In this document: positions 17,938-26,879 of the stretch, piece by piece
Layout of the letters: the number at the start of each line of letters is the position of its first letter
How positions within the stretch are numbered: position 1 is the first letter of the stretch
Source: Clostridia bacterium
GTDB lineage: Bacteria > Bacillota > Clostridia > Christensenellales > Aristaeellaceae
Direction: 5' to 3'
DNA: 64,000 nucleotides
NCBI GenBank assembly: GCA_017938795.1
Contig: JAGBAV010000010.1
Coordinates: 1-64,000 of the forward strand
Position numbers and translations under genes: made by a program
Notes under the pieces: generated by a model
The model's database searches: none
Told to the model about the DNA's origin: nothing
Seen by the model: the letters and a program-made list of their open reading frames with translations, nothing else

Positions 17938-18972
17938 TTACGCTTCGTCCTCGCTGACGCTCAGACGGCTGACCTCCTCGCGGATGAGCTCAACGACGCC
18001 GCCGTCAATCATGTTCTTCGCCTGACGGATCGCACAGAAGATCGCGCGGGCATTGGAATTGCCGTGCGCCTTGACGACCGCGCCCTCCACGCCGAGCATC
18101 GGCACGCCGCCGATCTCCGTGGAATCCATGCTCTTCTTGAGCGTCTTGAAGGTATCCTTCGCCAGCAGCGCGGCAAGCTTGCCCTTCGTGCTGCTCAGCA
18201 GCCCCTCCTTGAGGAGCTTGAAGAGCATCGAGATCGCTCCTTCGGTATTCTTGAGCAGCACATTGCCGGCAAAGCCGTCCGTCGCCAGCACATCACACGA
18301 GCAGTGCAGCGCCTCACGCGCCTCAATATTACCGCAGAATGTGAAGGGCTGCGGCTTCTTCATCAGCGCATAGGTCTGCTGGGAGAGCTCATTGCCCTTG
18401 GCCTCCTCCACGCCGATATTCAGCAGACCGACCTGCGGATCCTCGATATTCATGACGCGGCGCATATATACGCTGCCCATCATCGCGAACTGCACAACCC
18501 AATCCGGCTTGCAGTCCACATTCGCGCCGGCGTCCACCAGCAGCAGCGTCCTGCCCGGCACGGGAATCGGAGCCGCAAGCGCCGGACGCGCAATACCCTT
18601 GATTCGGCCGATCTTGAACATCGAACCCGCCATCAGCGCGCCGGTCGAACCGGCGGAGACAAAAGCCTCGGCTTCCTTGCTGCGCACAATATCCATACCC
18701 ACGACAATCGTGGAGTTCTTCTTCCTGCGCAGCGCCATGACGGGATGCTCCTCGGTGGAGATGACCTCCTGCGCATCCACAATGCTCAGCCTGCCCTTTA
18801 CCTTCTCATACTCCGCCTGATCCGCATACTCGCCGATGGTCTTTTCCACCAGCTGCTGCGGGCCGACGAGAACGATCTCCATATCGGCATACTCGCGCAG
18901 CGCGTCAATCGCGCCATCCACATTGACCTTGGGCGCGAAATCGCCGCCCATGGCGTCCACAACAATCCTCAT
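17938..18972 (-). CDS. plsX: Phosphate acyltransferase PlsX
   Basis: PlsX makes acyl-phosphate from acyl-ACP for phospholipid synthesis. The 344-residue protein starts MRIVVDAMGGDFAPKVNVDG, the family signature, and continues with SAGSTGALMAGS, DAGANVDCKPDWVVQFAMMG and LATDGFAGNVLLKNTEGA. ATG 18972 follows GGGAGGG with 7-base spacing. The typical Firmicute neighbour fabD is not adjacent; acpP is next. Confidence 0.96.
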   Translation of the reverse strand: MRIVVDAMGGDFAPKVNVDGAIDALREYADMEIVLVGPQQLVEKTIGEYADQAEYEKVKGRLSIVDAQEVISTEEHPVMALRRKKNSTIVVGMDIVRSKEAEAFVSAGSTGALMAGSMFKIGRIKGIARPALAAPIPVPGRTLLLVDAGANVDCKPDWVVQFAMMGSVYMRRVMNIEDPQVGLLNIGVEEAKGNELSQQTYALMKKPQPFTFCGNIEAREALHCSCDVLATDGFAGNVLLKNTEGAISMLFKLLKEGLLSSTKGKLAALLAKDTFKTLKKSMDSTEIGGVPMLGVEGAVVKAHGNSNARAIFCAIRQAKNMIDGGVVELIREEVSRLSVSEDEA

Positions 18973-19033
18973 GGCAAACCCTCCCATGTCCGATGTACAC
19001 ATCTGCCGGAATACCGGCAGAAGAGAAACGCAG

Positions 19034-19756
19034 TTATTTCCTTGTGAAGGCGTACATGCCGATACCGGCGGCAATCGCCAGATTCAACGAGTCGATACTC
19101 GCGCTGTGCGGGATCAGCGTACTGACGCCCCACTGCGCAAACTCATCCGGCAGACCGGACGCCTCATTGCCAAAGACCAGCGAGAACGGCCCGTTCACTC
19201 TCCTGACCGCCTCGTCAAGCGGCACGGCGCCGGTGAGCATGAACGGAAAAAGCTGTCTGTCCGGATACTCCGCCCGGTACGCCTCAAAGCTGTCGAAATG
19301 GCGCACATGCATAGAGAACGCCGCGCCCATGGATGCACGCGTCACGCGCGGATCGTCGGAATCCACCGCAGGGCGGATGATTGCGATATTGCGCAGACCA
19401 AAGCCCAGCGCCGTACGCAGGATCGTCCCCAGATTGCCGCTGTCGCTGGGATGATGCAGCACCACATGCGGGGACGCATCGTCAAAGACGCCCTCCTCCT
19501 TGCGGTACACCATGGCGGCAAAGCAATTCTCCTTCTTTGAGATCCGCTCCAGCGCACGGTCTGCGATCTCCGCACGCACGCCGGCCTGTTCCGCAGCCTC
19601 GCGCAGCTTCGCTGCGCCTTCGCTCTGCGCGCTTGCGCTGGACAGCAGCAGACGCATACAGCGATCCTTTGCATGATTCAGGCATTCCGTTGCGGGAAAG
19701 ATCCCCGGTGCGTAAGAATAATCCAGCGACTTGCTGTATGCCTCAAGCTTCGCCAT
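19034..19756 (-). CDS. SpoU/TrmH family RNA 2'-O-methyltransferase
   Basis: A SpoU-class methyltransferase of about 240 residues. The knotted C-terminal domain has the three motifs: HHPSDSGNLGTILRTALGFG, LVFGNEASGLPDE and IPHSASIDSLNLAIAAGIGMYAF. The N-terminal part begins MAKLEAYSKSLDYSYAPGIFPATE. The start is uncertain: ATG 19756 has GGGGGTG about 9 bases upstream; ATG 19789 would leave an 11-base leader from the promoter at 19807-19835; ATG 19834 lies inside that promoter and is excluded. It methylates a ribose in rRNA or tRNA; the site is unknown. Confidence 0.85.
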   Translation of the reverse strand: MAKLEAYSKSLDYSYAPGIFPATECLNHAKDRCMRLLLSSASAQSEGAAKLREAAEQAGVRAEIADRALERISKKENCFAAMVYRKEEGVFDDASPHVVLHHPSDSGNLGTILRTALGFGLRNIAIIRPAVDSDDPRVTRASMGAAFSMHVRHFDSFEAYRAEYPDRQLFPFMLTGAVPLDEAVRRVNGPFSLVFGNEASGLPDEFAQWGVSTLIPHSASIDSLNLAIAAGIGMYAFTRK

Positions 19757-19806
19757 GGCTTTGTGCACCCCCATCATCAGCACGTACATATTCAACCAAT
19801 TTGATA

Positions 19807-19835
19807 TTATATCAGATAATCCGTTTCTCTTCAAG
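19807..19835 (-). promoter_or_regulatory. Sigma-A promoter for the methyltransferase-plsX block
   Basis: Minus-strand TTGAAG (19830-19835), 17-bp spacer and perfect TATAAT (19807-19812). It could drive the whole run down to dusB. The leader is very short. Confidence 0.78.
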
Positions 19836-19888
19836 TGCCGGTTCTTCTCCGTCAGTCGCCTCTGTCACTGACCTAAAGAAACCTTAAC

Positions 19889-19917
19889 TTGATTCGCGTC
19901 CGGGTCTGTCCTATAAT
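19889..19917 (+). promoter_or_regulatory. Sigma-A promoter for the activase gene
   Basis: TTGATT (19889-19894), 17-bp spacer and perfect TATAAT (19912-19917), about 135 bases before the ATG at 20052. Confidence 0.75.
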
Positions 19918-20051
19918 ATTTCATCAGGATTGTTTACTTTTTGCACTATCTTAACATCCTCTTAATATCTGTTTCAGAAATGATACACGCCGGCCTGTCC
20001 GCCCCGCATTCCCGTGTTGACGAACGACCGCCGCCGCTTGAAAGGGTTTTC

Positions 20052-23030
20052 ATGATGTCTGACATGTTGCGAATCGGTCTTGATATTGGCTCCACGACCA
20101 TCAAGTGCGTCGCGCTTGACGCCGAGGGAGGCATCGTCTTCTCCTGCTATGACCGCCATTATTCCCTGATTTCTCAGAAAACAAGAGAGCTGCTGACCCG
20201 GCTAGATCATGAAGTGGCTCACGGTCAGCCCGTTCATCTGAGTATATCCGGATCAGCCGGCATGGGCCTTGCCCTCGGCTCACGCATTCCCTTTGTGCAG
20301 GAGGTCTATGCCACCAAGGTGGCAGCCGATGCGCTTGCGCCTGACACAGATGTTGTTATTGAGCTGGGCGGCGAGGATGCCAAGATCCTCTTCCTCAAGG
20401 GAACGCTTGAGGTCCGGATGAACGGCTCCTGTGCAGGAGGTACCGGCGCATTCATCGACCAGATGGCTACGCTGCTCAGCATGACGCCTGACCGCATGAA
20501 CGAGGAAGCTGCTCGTGCTGAGCGTACCTATACCATCGCATCCCGATGCGGCGTGTTTGCCAAGACGGACGTACAGCCGCTGCTCAATCAAGGCGCAAAA
20601 CGCGCGGATGTAGCGCGTTCCATCTTTCTTGCCGTTGTCAATCAGACCATTGCAGGCCTTGCGCAGGGCCGCCCTGTCGAAGGGAATGTGCTCTATCTCG
20701 GCGGCCCGCTGACCTTTCTGAGTGAGCTGCGCAGCTGCTTTGACGAGACGCTGGGGCTGCGCGGGCTCTGCCCGGAGCACTCCCTTTACTTTGTTGCGAT
20801 CGGCGCAGCCATGCAGTCCGGCGAGCCCATGCGCCTCAGCGACGCGGTCGAGGCCATCGAGGCCTTCCACAGCACAGAGAGCTATCATGCTCTTGCTCCG
20901 CTCTTCGCAAGCGAGGAAGACCTGTCCGCCTTCCGCGCGCGTCATGCCAGGGCTAAGGTTCCGCGCCGATGCCCTGACAGCTATGCGGGCGACGTCTATG
21001 TAGGCATCGACTCCGGCTCCACGACCATCAAGTCCGTTGTGATCTCAGACGGCGGTGAACTGCTGGCGACCCGCTATCAATCCAACTCCGGCGATCCTGT
21101 GCCGCTTGTCCGCAGCTTCCTCTCTGACCTGCGCAGAGAGCATCCGGACTGGACGATCCGCGCAGGCGCCGTCACAGGCTATGGCGAAGATCTGATCCGC
21201 AATGCCTTCGGGGTGGACTATGGCCTTGTGGAGACCGTCGCGCACTTTACCGCTGCGCGCGCCTTTATGCCGGACGTCGATTTCATCATCGATATCGGCG
21301 GACAGGATATCAAATGCTTCAAGATTCATAACGGCGTCATCGACAACATCTTCCTCAATGAAGCCTGCTCCTCCGGCTGCGGCTCCTTCCTCCAGACCTT
21401 TGCCAATGCGCTTGGCTATGACATCGCAGCCTTCGCGCAGCTTGGCCTTGCTGCCAGAAAACCGGTGGATCTGGGCTCGCGCTGCACGGTATTCATGAAC
21501 TCATCCGTCAAGCAGGCGCAGAAGGACGGCGCGGATGTGACCGATATCTCTGCCGGCTTATCCATTTCCGTCGTCAAGAATGCGCTGTATAAAGTCATCC
21601 GCTGCTCCGGACCGGAGGAGCTGGGCCACCATATCGTTGTGCAGGGCGGCACATTCCTCAATGACGCCGTGCTGCGTGCATTTGAGCACGAGCTGGGCGT
21701 GGATGTCATCCGTCCCGATATTGCCGGGCTGATGGGCGCATACGGTGCAGCGCTCCACGCCAGAGAGCAGCGCGCGCTGCACGGCGGCAGCAGCTCCATC
21801 CTGAGCGCTGAGGCGCTGGACAGTTTCAGCGTCACCGTCAGGCAGACACGATGCTCCGGCTGCGAGAACCGCTGCCGCCTGAGCATCAGCGACTTTGGCG
21901 CAGGCAGGCGTTTCATCAGCGGCAACCGCTGCGACCGCCCGGTCTCCGGCGGGAAAGCACAGCACAGCCTCAACCTCTATGCCTATAAGCAGGAGCGCCT
22001 TCGTCAGCTCATGGACACGCACACTCCGGATGCGCCCCGCGGCAGAATCGGACTGCCGCTTGGGCTGAATCTGTATGAGCTTCTTCCCTTCTGGCATACG
22101 TTCTTCAGCACGCTCGGCTTTGATGTCGTCGCCTCCCCCTTTTCCTCGCGCAAACTCTACATCGCCGGACAGGCAACCATCCCGTCGGACACCGTCTGCT
22201 TCCCGGCAAAGCTCATCCACGGCCACGTGGACTGGCTGATCCGCGAGGGTGTGGATACGATCTTCTATCCATGCATGAGCTACAACATCGACGAGCATCT
22301 GGGCGACAACCACTACAACTGCCCCGTGGTCGCCTATTATCCGGAGGTCATCTCCGCCAACATGCCTGCCGTTCAGCAGATCCGCTTCATCCACGACTAT
22401 GTCGGCATTGACAGACCGCGCTTCTTCCCCGGGAAGATGGCTGCCATCCTGCGCAGGCACTACCCGGATGTCACCGACCGCGAGGTCAGACGCGCATCCG
22501 ACGCCGCCTATGCCGCCTATGATGCATGGCTTCGCGACATCCGCACCAAGGGCGAGGATATGATCCGTGCCGCACGCGCCGAGGGCCGCCGCATCATCGT
22601 GCTGGCAGGACGACCCTATCATGTCGACCCGGAGATCAATCACGGCATCGACAGGCTGATCGCCGGCTTTGGCGCAGCTGTCATCACGGAGGATGCGCTC
22701 TCCCATCACATGAAAAAGGAGCCCGTCGGCGTACTCAATCAATGGACCTATCATTCCCGCCTGTATGCCGCCGCGCGCTATATCGCCGGGCAGGACGATA
22801 TGGATCTGGTGCAGCTGGTCTCCTTCGGCTGCGGCGTTGACGCCATCACCACCGACGAGGTTCGTGAGCTCCTTGAGGATAAAGGCAAGATCTATACCCA
22901 GATCAAAATCGACGAGATCACCAATCTTGGCGCTGTGCGCATCCGTCTGCGTTCCCTGTTTGCGGCGCTCGGGCAGCAGCAGGAACAACTGCGCGCACAG
23001 AGCGGAAAGGAGGCGCAGCATGAGCAGTAA
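20052..23030 (+). CDS. Large BadF/BadG/HgdC-type acyl-CoA dehydratase activase
   Basis: A 992-residue protein with two ASKHA ATPase modules. The first begins RIGLDIGSTTIKCV (near residue 8) and has GSCAGGTGAFIDQMA; the second begins VGIDSGSTTIKSVV (near residue 318) and has ACSSGCGSFLQTFA. Both cysteine loops resemble those holding the shared [4Fe-4S] cluster in HgdC-type activators. A CSGCENRCRLSI cysteine cluster and a DUF2229-like C-terminal part follow. In known systems the activator sends electrons to 2-hydroxyacyl-CoA dehydratases. ATG 20052 follows AAAGGG. It overlaps the partner gene by 11 bases. Confidence 0.85.
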   Translation: MMSDMLRIGLDIGSTTIKCVALDAEGGIVFSCYDRHYSLISQKTRELLTRLDHEVAHGQPVHLSISGSAGMGLALGSRIPFVQEVYATKVAADALAPDTDVVIELGGEDAKILFLKGTLEVRMNGSCAGGTGAFIDQMATLLSMTPDRMNEEAARAERTYTIASRCGVFAKTDVQPLLNQGAKRADVARSIFLAVVNQTIAGLAQGRPVEGNVLYLGGPLTFLSELRSCFDETLGLRGLCPEHSLYFVAIGAAMQSGEPMRLSDAVEAIEAFHSTESYHALAPLFASEEDLSAFRARHARAKVPRRCPDSYAGDVYVGIDSGSTTIKSVVISDGGELLATRYQSNSGDPVPLVRSFLSDLRREHPDWTIRAGAVTGYGEDLIRNAFGVDYGLVETVAHFTAARAFMPDVDFIIDIGGQDIKCFKIHNGVIDNIFLNEACSSGCGSFLQTFANALGYDIAAFAQLGLAARKPVDLGSRCTVFMNSSVKQAQKDGADVTDISAGLSISVVKNALYKVIRCSGPEELGHHIVVQGGTFLNDAVLRAFEHELGVDVIRPDIAGLMGAYGAALHAREQRALHGGSSSILSAEALDSFSVTVRQTRCSGCENRCRLSISDFGAGRRFISGNRCDRPVSGGKAQHSLNLYAYKQERLRQLMDTHTPDAPRGRIGLPLGLNLYELLPFWHTFFSTLGFDVVASPFSSRKLYIAGQATIPSDTVCFPAKLIHGHVDWLIREGVDTIFYPCMSYNIDEHLGDNHYNCPVVAYYPEVISANMPAVQQIRFIHDYVGIDRPRFFPGKMAAILRRHYPDVTDREVRRASDAAYAAYDAWLRDIRTKGEDMIRAARAEGRRIIVLAGRPYHVDPEINHGIDRLIAGFGAAVITEDALSHHMKKEPVGVLNQWTYHSRLYAAARYIAGQDDMDLVQLVSFGCGVDAITTDEVRELLEDKGKIYTQIKIDEITNLGAVRIRLRSLFAALGQQQEQLRAQSGKEAQHEQ

Positions 23031-24366
23031 ACATGCGGTATTCACCCGCGAGATGCGCGAGGCTGGCTATACCATCCTCGTCCCGAATATGCTCGATTTC
23101 CATTTTTCCCTGCTGGAGAAGGTCCTCCGGATGAACGGCTACAACGTCGTTGTCCTGAAAAACGACGGTCCCGGCGTCATGAGCGAAGGACTCAAGTACG
23201 TCCATAATGACACCTGTGTTCCTGCGCTGCTGGTCATCGGCCAGTTTATCGATGCACTCCATTCCGGCCAATACGACCTTCACAAGGTCGCCCTCGCCAT
23301 CACGCAGACGGGCGGTGGCTGCCGCGCAAGCAACTACATCCATCTGCTGCGCAAGGCGCTCAGGAAAGCCGGCCTGCAGCATATCCCCGTCATCTCGGTC
23401 AACATGAGCGGCCTTGAAACCTCGCCGGGCTTCAGGATCACGGTGCCGCTGTTCCGTCAGGTGATTGCCTCAATGATCTACGGCGACTGCATCATGCATA
23501 TTTCCAACCAGACGCGCCCCTATGAAACGCACAAGGGTGATACGGACAAGCTGATCGCCGGCTGGAACGACGAGCTGATCGCCCAGTACAGCGCAGGCCG
23601 CGGCCTCTCGCGCAGGGATATCCGCGAGAATCTGGCGAAGATTACCGCGGACTTTGACGCAATAGAGCGCAGCCGTGAGCCCAAAACCCGCGTCGGCGTT
23701 GTCGGCGAAATCTATGTCAAGTATTCCCCTCTCGGCAACAACCGGCTCGAAGAATTCCTGCGTACGCAGGACTGCGAGTACATGGTGCCCGGCATCATGG
23801 GCTTTGTCCTCTTCAAGATTGACAACCGCATAGAGGATATCCATCTCTATGGCGGCAATCCCTTCAAGCTGTTCTTCTGCTCTGCGCTCAAGAAGTATGT
23901 CAAAGGCATGGAACGGATGCTGATCGACGCGATTGCCGCGCATCCCGCATTCGTGCCGCCGTCCGAGTTTGAGCATACCAAGACGCTTGTCAAAGACGTC
24001 ATCGGCTATGGAAGCAAGATGGGCGAAGGCTGGTTGCTGACGGCAGAGATGCTTGAACTCGCCGAGAACGGCTATGAGAACATCATCTGCACGCAGCCCT
24101 TTGGCTGCCTGCCCAATCACATCTGCGGCAAGGGCATGATCCGCCGGCTGACGCAGGTGCATCCCGGCATCAACATCGTCCCGATCGACTATGATCTCTC
24201 CGCGACGAAGGTCAATCAGGAGAACCGCATCCGCCTAATGCTGGCTGTCGCGCGGGACGCGGACGCCAAGCGCCGCGAGCAGGAGCTCCTTATCGCACAA
24301 GATGAGCGCGAGGCGGCATGCAGCGGCCGCTGCGCCGAGTGTCCCACAGCCAAGAACGCCGTATAA
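23020..24366 (+). CDS. HgdB/DUF2229-like partner of the acyl-CoA dehydratase activase
   Basis: A 448-residue cytoplasmic protein. It has conserved cysteines in YVHNDTCVPALLVIGQF, TQTGGGCRASNYIHLLRK, FFCSALKKYVKG and CTQPFGCLPNHICGKGM, and a short tail CSGRCAECPTAKNAV, consistent with an iron-sulfur dehydratase-like fold. ATG 23020 has AAAGGAGG 6 bases upstream and overlaps the activase by 11 bases. In many Clostridia this part is fused to the activase as one protein of about 1400 residues; here it is a separate gene. No classical dehydratase subunits or CoA transferase lie nearby, so the substrate is unknown. Confidence 0.8.
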   Translation: MSSKHAVFTREMREAGYTILVPNMLDFHFSLLEKVLRMNGYNVVVLKNDGPGVMSEGLKYVHNDTCVPALLVIGQFIDALHSGQYDLHKVALAITQTGGGCRASNYIHLLRKALRKAGLQHIPVISVNMSGLETSPGFRITVPLFRQVIASMIYGDCIMHISNQTRPYETHKGDTDKLIAGWNDELIAQYSAGRGLSRRDIRENLAKITADFDAIERSREPKTRVGVVGEIYVKYSPLGNNRLEEFLRTQDCEYMVPGIMGFVLFKIDNRIEDIHLYGGNPFKLFFCSALKKYVKGMERMLIDAIAAHPAFVPPSEFEHTKTLVKDVIGYGSKMGEGWLLTAEMLELAENGYENIICTQPFGCLPNHICGKGMIRRLTQVHPGINIVPIDYDLSATKVNQENRIRLMLAVARDADAKRREQELLIAQDEREAACSGRCAECPTAKNAV

Positions 24367-24371
24367 AGCAG

Positions 24372-24414
24372 CAGCGCTCCACACCGGATTCCCGGTATGG
24401 AGCGCTGTTTTTTT
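24372..24414 (+). terminator. Terminator after the activase pair
   Basis: A 16-bp stem with one mismatch (24372-24387 and 24392-24407), ATTC loop and TTTTTTT. Confidence 0.92.
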
Positions 24415-24418
24415 GGGT

Positions 24419-25522
24419 TCATCCATGCGAGATGCAGCCCGTCGGAACGAATCCGCAGTATGTTTTTCCGCCGACCTCAACCTTCACATACGACCAGCCA
24501 TCATAGTCATGGATCAGTTCGATCAGCTCATGCCCAACCTCCAGCTGAACCATCGCCTTGCGGCTGTTGAACGGATCGTCCGTCAGCGCGCATGCCTTGA
24601 TAACGTCCTGACAGAAGGTCTGATCCATCGCCTCCAGCGCAAGCGGCTGCGCGCGCTCCCCCTTGGGCATCGCAGACGCATCGATCCATCCGATCCGGTA
24701 CTGCTCTGCGCTGATATCATACTGGATCATGATAAAGCCGTTGTACTCGCCGAAGACCTGAATCCAATCATTTGTGCTGACGCTGCCCTTTCCGCCGCCG
24801 CTGCGGGCATATTCCTTTCCCGGGCCGGTATAGACATCGTATTTCTTTCCGCCCTCAAACTTCACGGTCTTCGGCTGCAGCACGCTCTGCGCCAGCCTTG
24901 GCGGGACAGTCACCTGCCCGCGCCCCTCCGCAATCGTCTTAGGCAGCGAGCCATAGCTCACATAGGCCAGATCCGTCTGCACTTCGCCTGTGACAAGCCC
25001 CGTGATGCGCGGGTACGACGTATCCCAGAACTCCAGAAAGCCATCGTGGATCACAACGCCGTCCACGGTATTGGCGGCATACTGCGTCAGCCGGAAACCC
25101 TCCGGCTGCAAGCTGTAACACACCCGCTGCTCATACGATTCGCCCGCATCATCCAGCCGTATCACACAGAAACCCGGGAATCCATCGCGATCTGTATACA
25201 GCTCAAACCATGCCTCCTCGTCGCCCTGCGGCACAGCGCCAGCGTTCTTGAGCCAGTAGACCATCCTGCCGCCCTTCTCCTGCCGGTAGCCAACAAGAAG
25301 ACGATCCTTCCCCGACCGCAGCAGCGCAAAACCAAACGCGCCCCAGCTTCCGTCTTCTACCCTGCAGTAGTCCTCAAGCTCATGACCGCTCCAGCGTGAT
25401 GCAATATGCTCCAGCACCTCGACCGGAGGCTCATGCAGACAGCCCGGCGAATACTCCCCGGCAAGCGCTGAAGAAGCAGACAGCAGAAGCAGCGCAAGCA
25501 GCAGCCCGATCATCCGTTTCAT
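24419..25522 (-). CDS. Exported SH3-like domain protein, paralog A
   Basis: A 367-residue secreted protein. The signal peptide is MKRMIGLLLALLLLSASSALA. An N-terminal domain of about 200 residues (with two internal cysteines) is followed by an SH3-like segment with KKYDVYTGPGKEYARSGGGK and WIQVFGEYNGFIMIQYD, and a C-terminal TDDPFNSR...YCGFVPTGCISHG. ATG 25522 follows AGGAGGGAAATGGG. It is clearly homologous to the gene just upstream (25545-26711), sharing VY.GPG..Y.RSG.GK, WIQVFGE and the C..HG end. Function is unknown; a wall-associated role is inferred. Confidence 0.75.
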   Translation of the reverse strand: MKRMIGLLLALLLLSASSALAGEYSPGCLHEPPVEVLEHIASRWSGHELEDYCRVEDGSWGAFGFALLRSGKDRLLVGYRQEKGGRMVYWLKNAGAVPQGDEEAWFELYTDRDGFPGFCVIRLDDAGESYEQRVCYSLQPEGFRLTQYAANTVDGVVIHDGFLEFWDTSYPRITGLVTGEVQTDLAYVSYGSLPKTIAEGRGQVTVPPRLAQSVLQPKTVKFEGGKKYDVYTGPGKEYARSGGGKGSVSTNDWIQVFGEYNGFIMIQYDISAEQYRIGWIDASAMPKGERAQPLALEAMDQTFCQDVIKACALTDDPFNSRKAMVQLEVGHELIELIHDYDGWSYVKVEVGGKTYCGFVPTGCISHG

Positions 25523-25544
25523 CCCATTTCCCTCCTGATCCTCT

Positions 25545-26711
25545 TTATCCATGCGTGACGCAGTCCGAAGAAATGAAGCCGTAATACACTTCTCCGTCGA
25601 TCGTCACGCGAACATATTCCCACTCCACACCGATACGGTTGAGCGAGACGACCTCCGTCTCCGGCTGCAGCACGGCAATCTCGCTGCGGCTGCCCATCGG
25701 GTCGTCTGTCAGGATGCATGTCTCCGTGATTTCCTGCAGGATGTTATCCATATACAGCCTGACCTCCGGCACCTTCCTACCCTGCAGCGCAGCCGCATCA
25801 ATCCAGCCGATTCTGTATCTGCCTCCGTCGATATGATACTGGATCATCAGCCAACCTTCATGCTCACCGAATACCTGTATCCAGCCGCCTGTGCCAACAG
25901 CCGCCTTACCATCGCCGCTGCGCGGATATTGTTCGCCCGGCCCGACGTAGACGGGATAACTGCGGCCGCCGGCAAAGGGGATCACCTCCGCGCTCAGCAG
26001 CGGATCCCACGACGGATGCTCATACAGCGGGAACCCCGGCGGGATATCGCTCTGCGCCTGTGCCTCCTCCAGCGTCTTGGGGAGCAGCTCAAAATCGATG
26101 TACCGCAGGTCGTCAATCAGCGACACCCACTGCTTGCCGTGCGGGATCGCCTTCCCCAGCTCCGTATAATACAGCGCCCCTTCTTCATCATAGCCTGCGG
26201 CCTGATCATCTACCCTGTCCATATACCCTTCAAGGCGGAAAGCGCCATCACGATAATGATACGATACGGTGCAGACGTCATACTCACCTGTCTCCGGCTC
26301 GGTTATGCCAACTGTGAAGCCCTGCGCATCCGGGCAGAATCGCGTATGCGTCCATGTGACAAGCCGCACATGCTCCTCCCCATGACGGATGAAATGCGCA
26401 TGACCGTCGCGCTGCGGAACAGCGTCCGCCGTGCTGTACCGGTAAAAGAATTCGTCGCCCGCGACATCATTCCTGCGCGTGAAGCAGACCAGACGACGCA
26501 TTGCCTCATCCCGGACAAGCGCAAAGCCATAGTCGAATTCACCCACTCCGTCGATGCGGATGAAGTCCTCCGTCTCGATCTCCGTGCCATATCGCCATTC
26601 GATGGTAAAAGCGACTTCTTCAGGCACAGGATCAAGGCATTCCGCAGCCGCAGCGCCGGCAAGCAGGCAAAGCAGCAGCATTACAATCAGCACAAGCATC
26701 TTGTTTTTCAT
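25545..26711 (-). CDS. Exported SH3-like domain protein, paralog B
   Basis: A 388-residue secreted protein with signal peptide MKNKMLVLIVMLLLCLLAGAAAA. The central domain is rich in aromatic and acidic residues. The SH3-like part has GGRSYPVYVGPGEQYPRSG, then WIQVFGEHEGWLMIQYHID, and the end reads YYGFISSDCVTHG. It is a tandem duplicate of the gene at 24419-25522, 22 bases away, and both probably share a transcript. ATG 26711 follows GGGAGGG. No enzymatic domain was recognised. Confidence 0.75.
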   Translation of the reverse strand: MKNKMLVLIVMLLLCLLAGAAAAECLDPVPEEVAFTIEWRYGTEIETEDFIRIDGVGEFDYGFALVRDEAMRRLVCFTRRNDVAGDEFFYRYSTADAVPQRDGHAHFIRHGEEHVRLVTWTHTRFCPDAQGFTVGITEPETGEYDVCTVSYHYRDGAFRLEGYMDRVDDQAAGYDEEGALYYTELGKAIPHGKQWVSLIDDLRYIDFELLPKTLEEAQAQSDIPPGFPLYEHPSWDPLLSAEVIPFAGGRSYPVYVGPGEQYPRSGDGKAAVGTGGWIQVFGEHEGWLMIQYHIDGGRYRIGWIDAAALQGRKVPEVRLYMDNILQEITETCILTDDPMGSRSEIAVLQPETEVVSLNRIGVEWEYVRVTIDGEVYYGFISSDCVTHG

Positions 26712-26841
26712 CGGCAGATCCCTCCCGCTGTTCTCTTTGCATATGAGACGAGCTGCAGAAGGAATTCATTTCATCTTGATGCAAGATTCTTGAGTTTTCT
26801 TTTTTGGGTGCAATGATTCGCCCGAATCGCCCGCGGGCATA

Positions 26842-26874
26842 GAAAAAGCGCGGAGAGCTCATACCCTCCGCACT
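26842..26874 (-). terminator. Terminator after era
   Basis: On the minus strand GTGCGGAG pairs with CTCCGCGC (one G-U pair), followed by TTTTTCT. Confidence 0.75.
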
Positions 26875-26879
26875 GCTGA

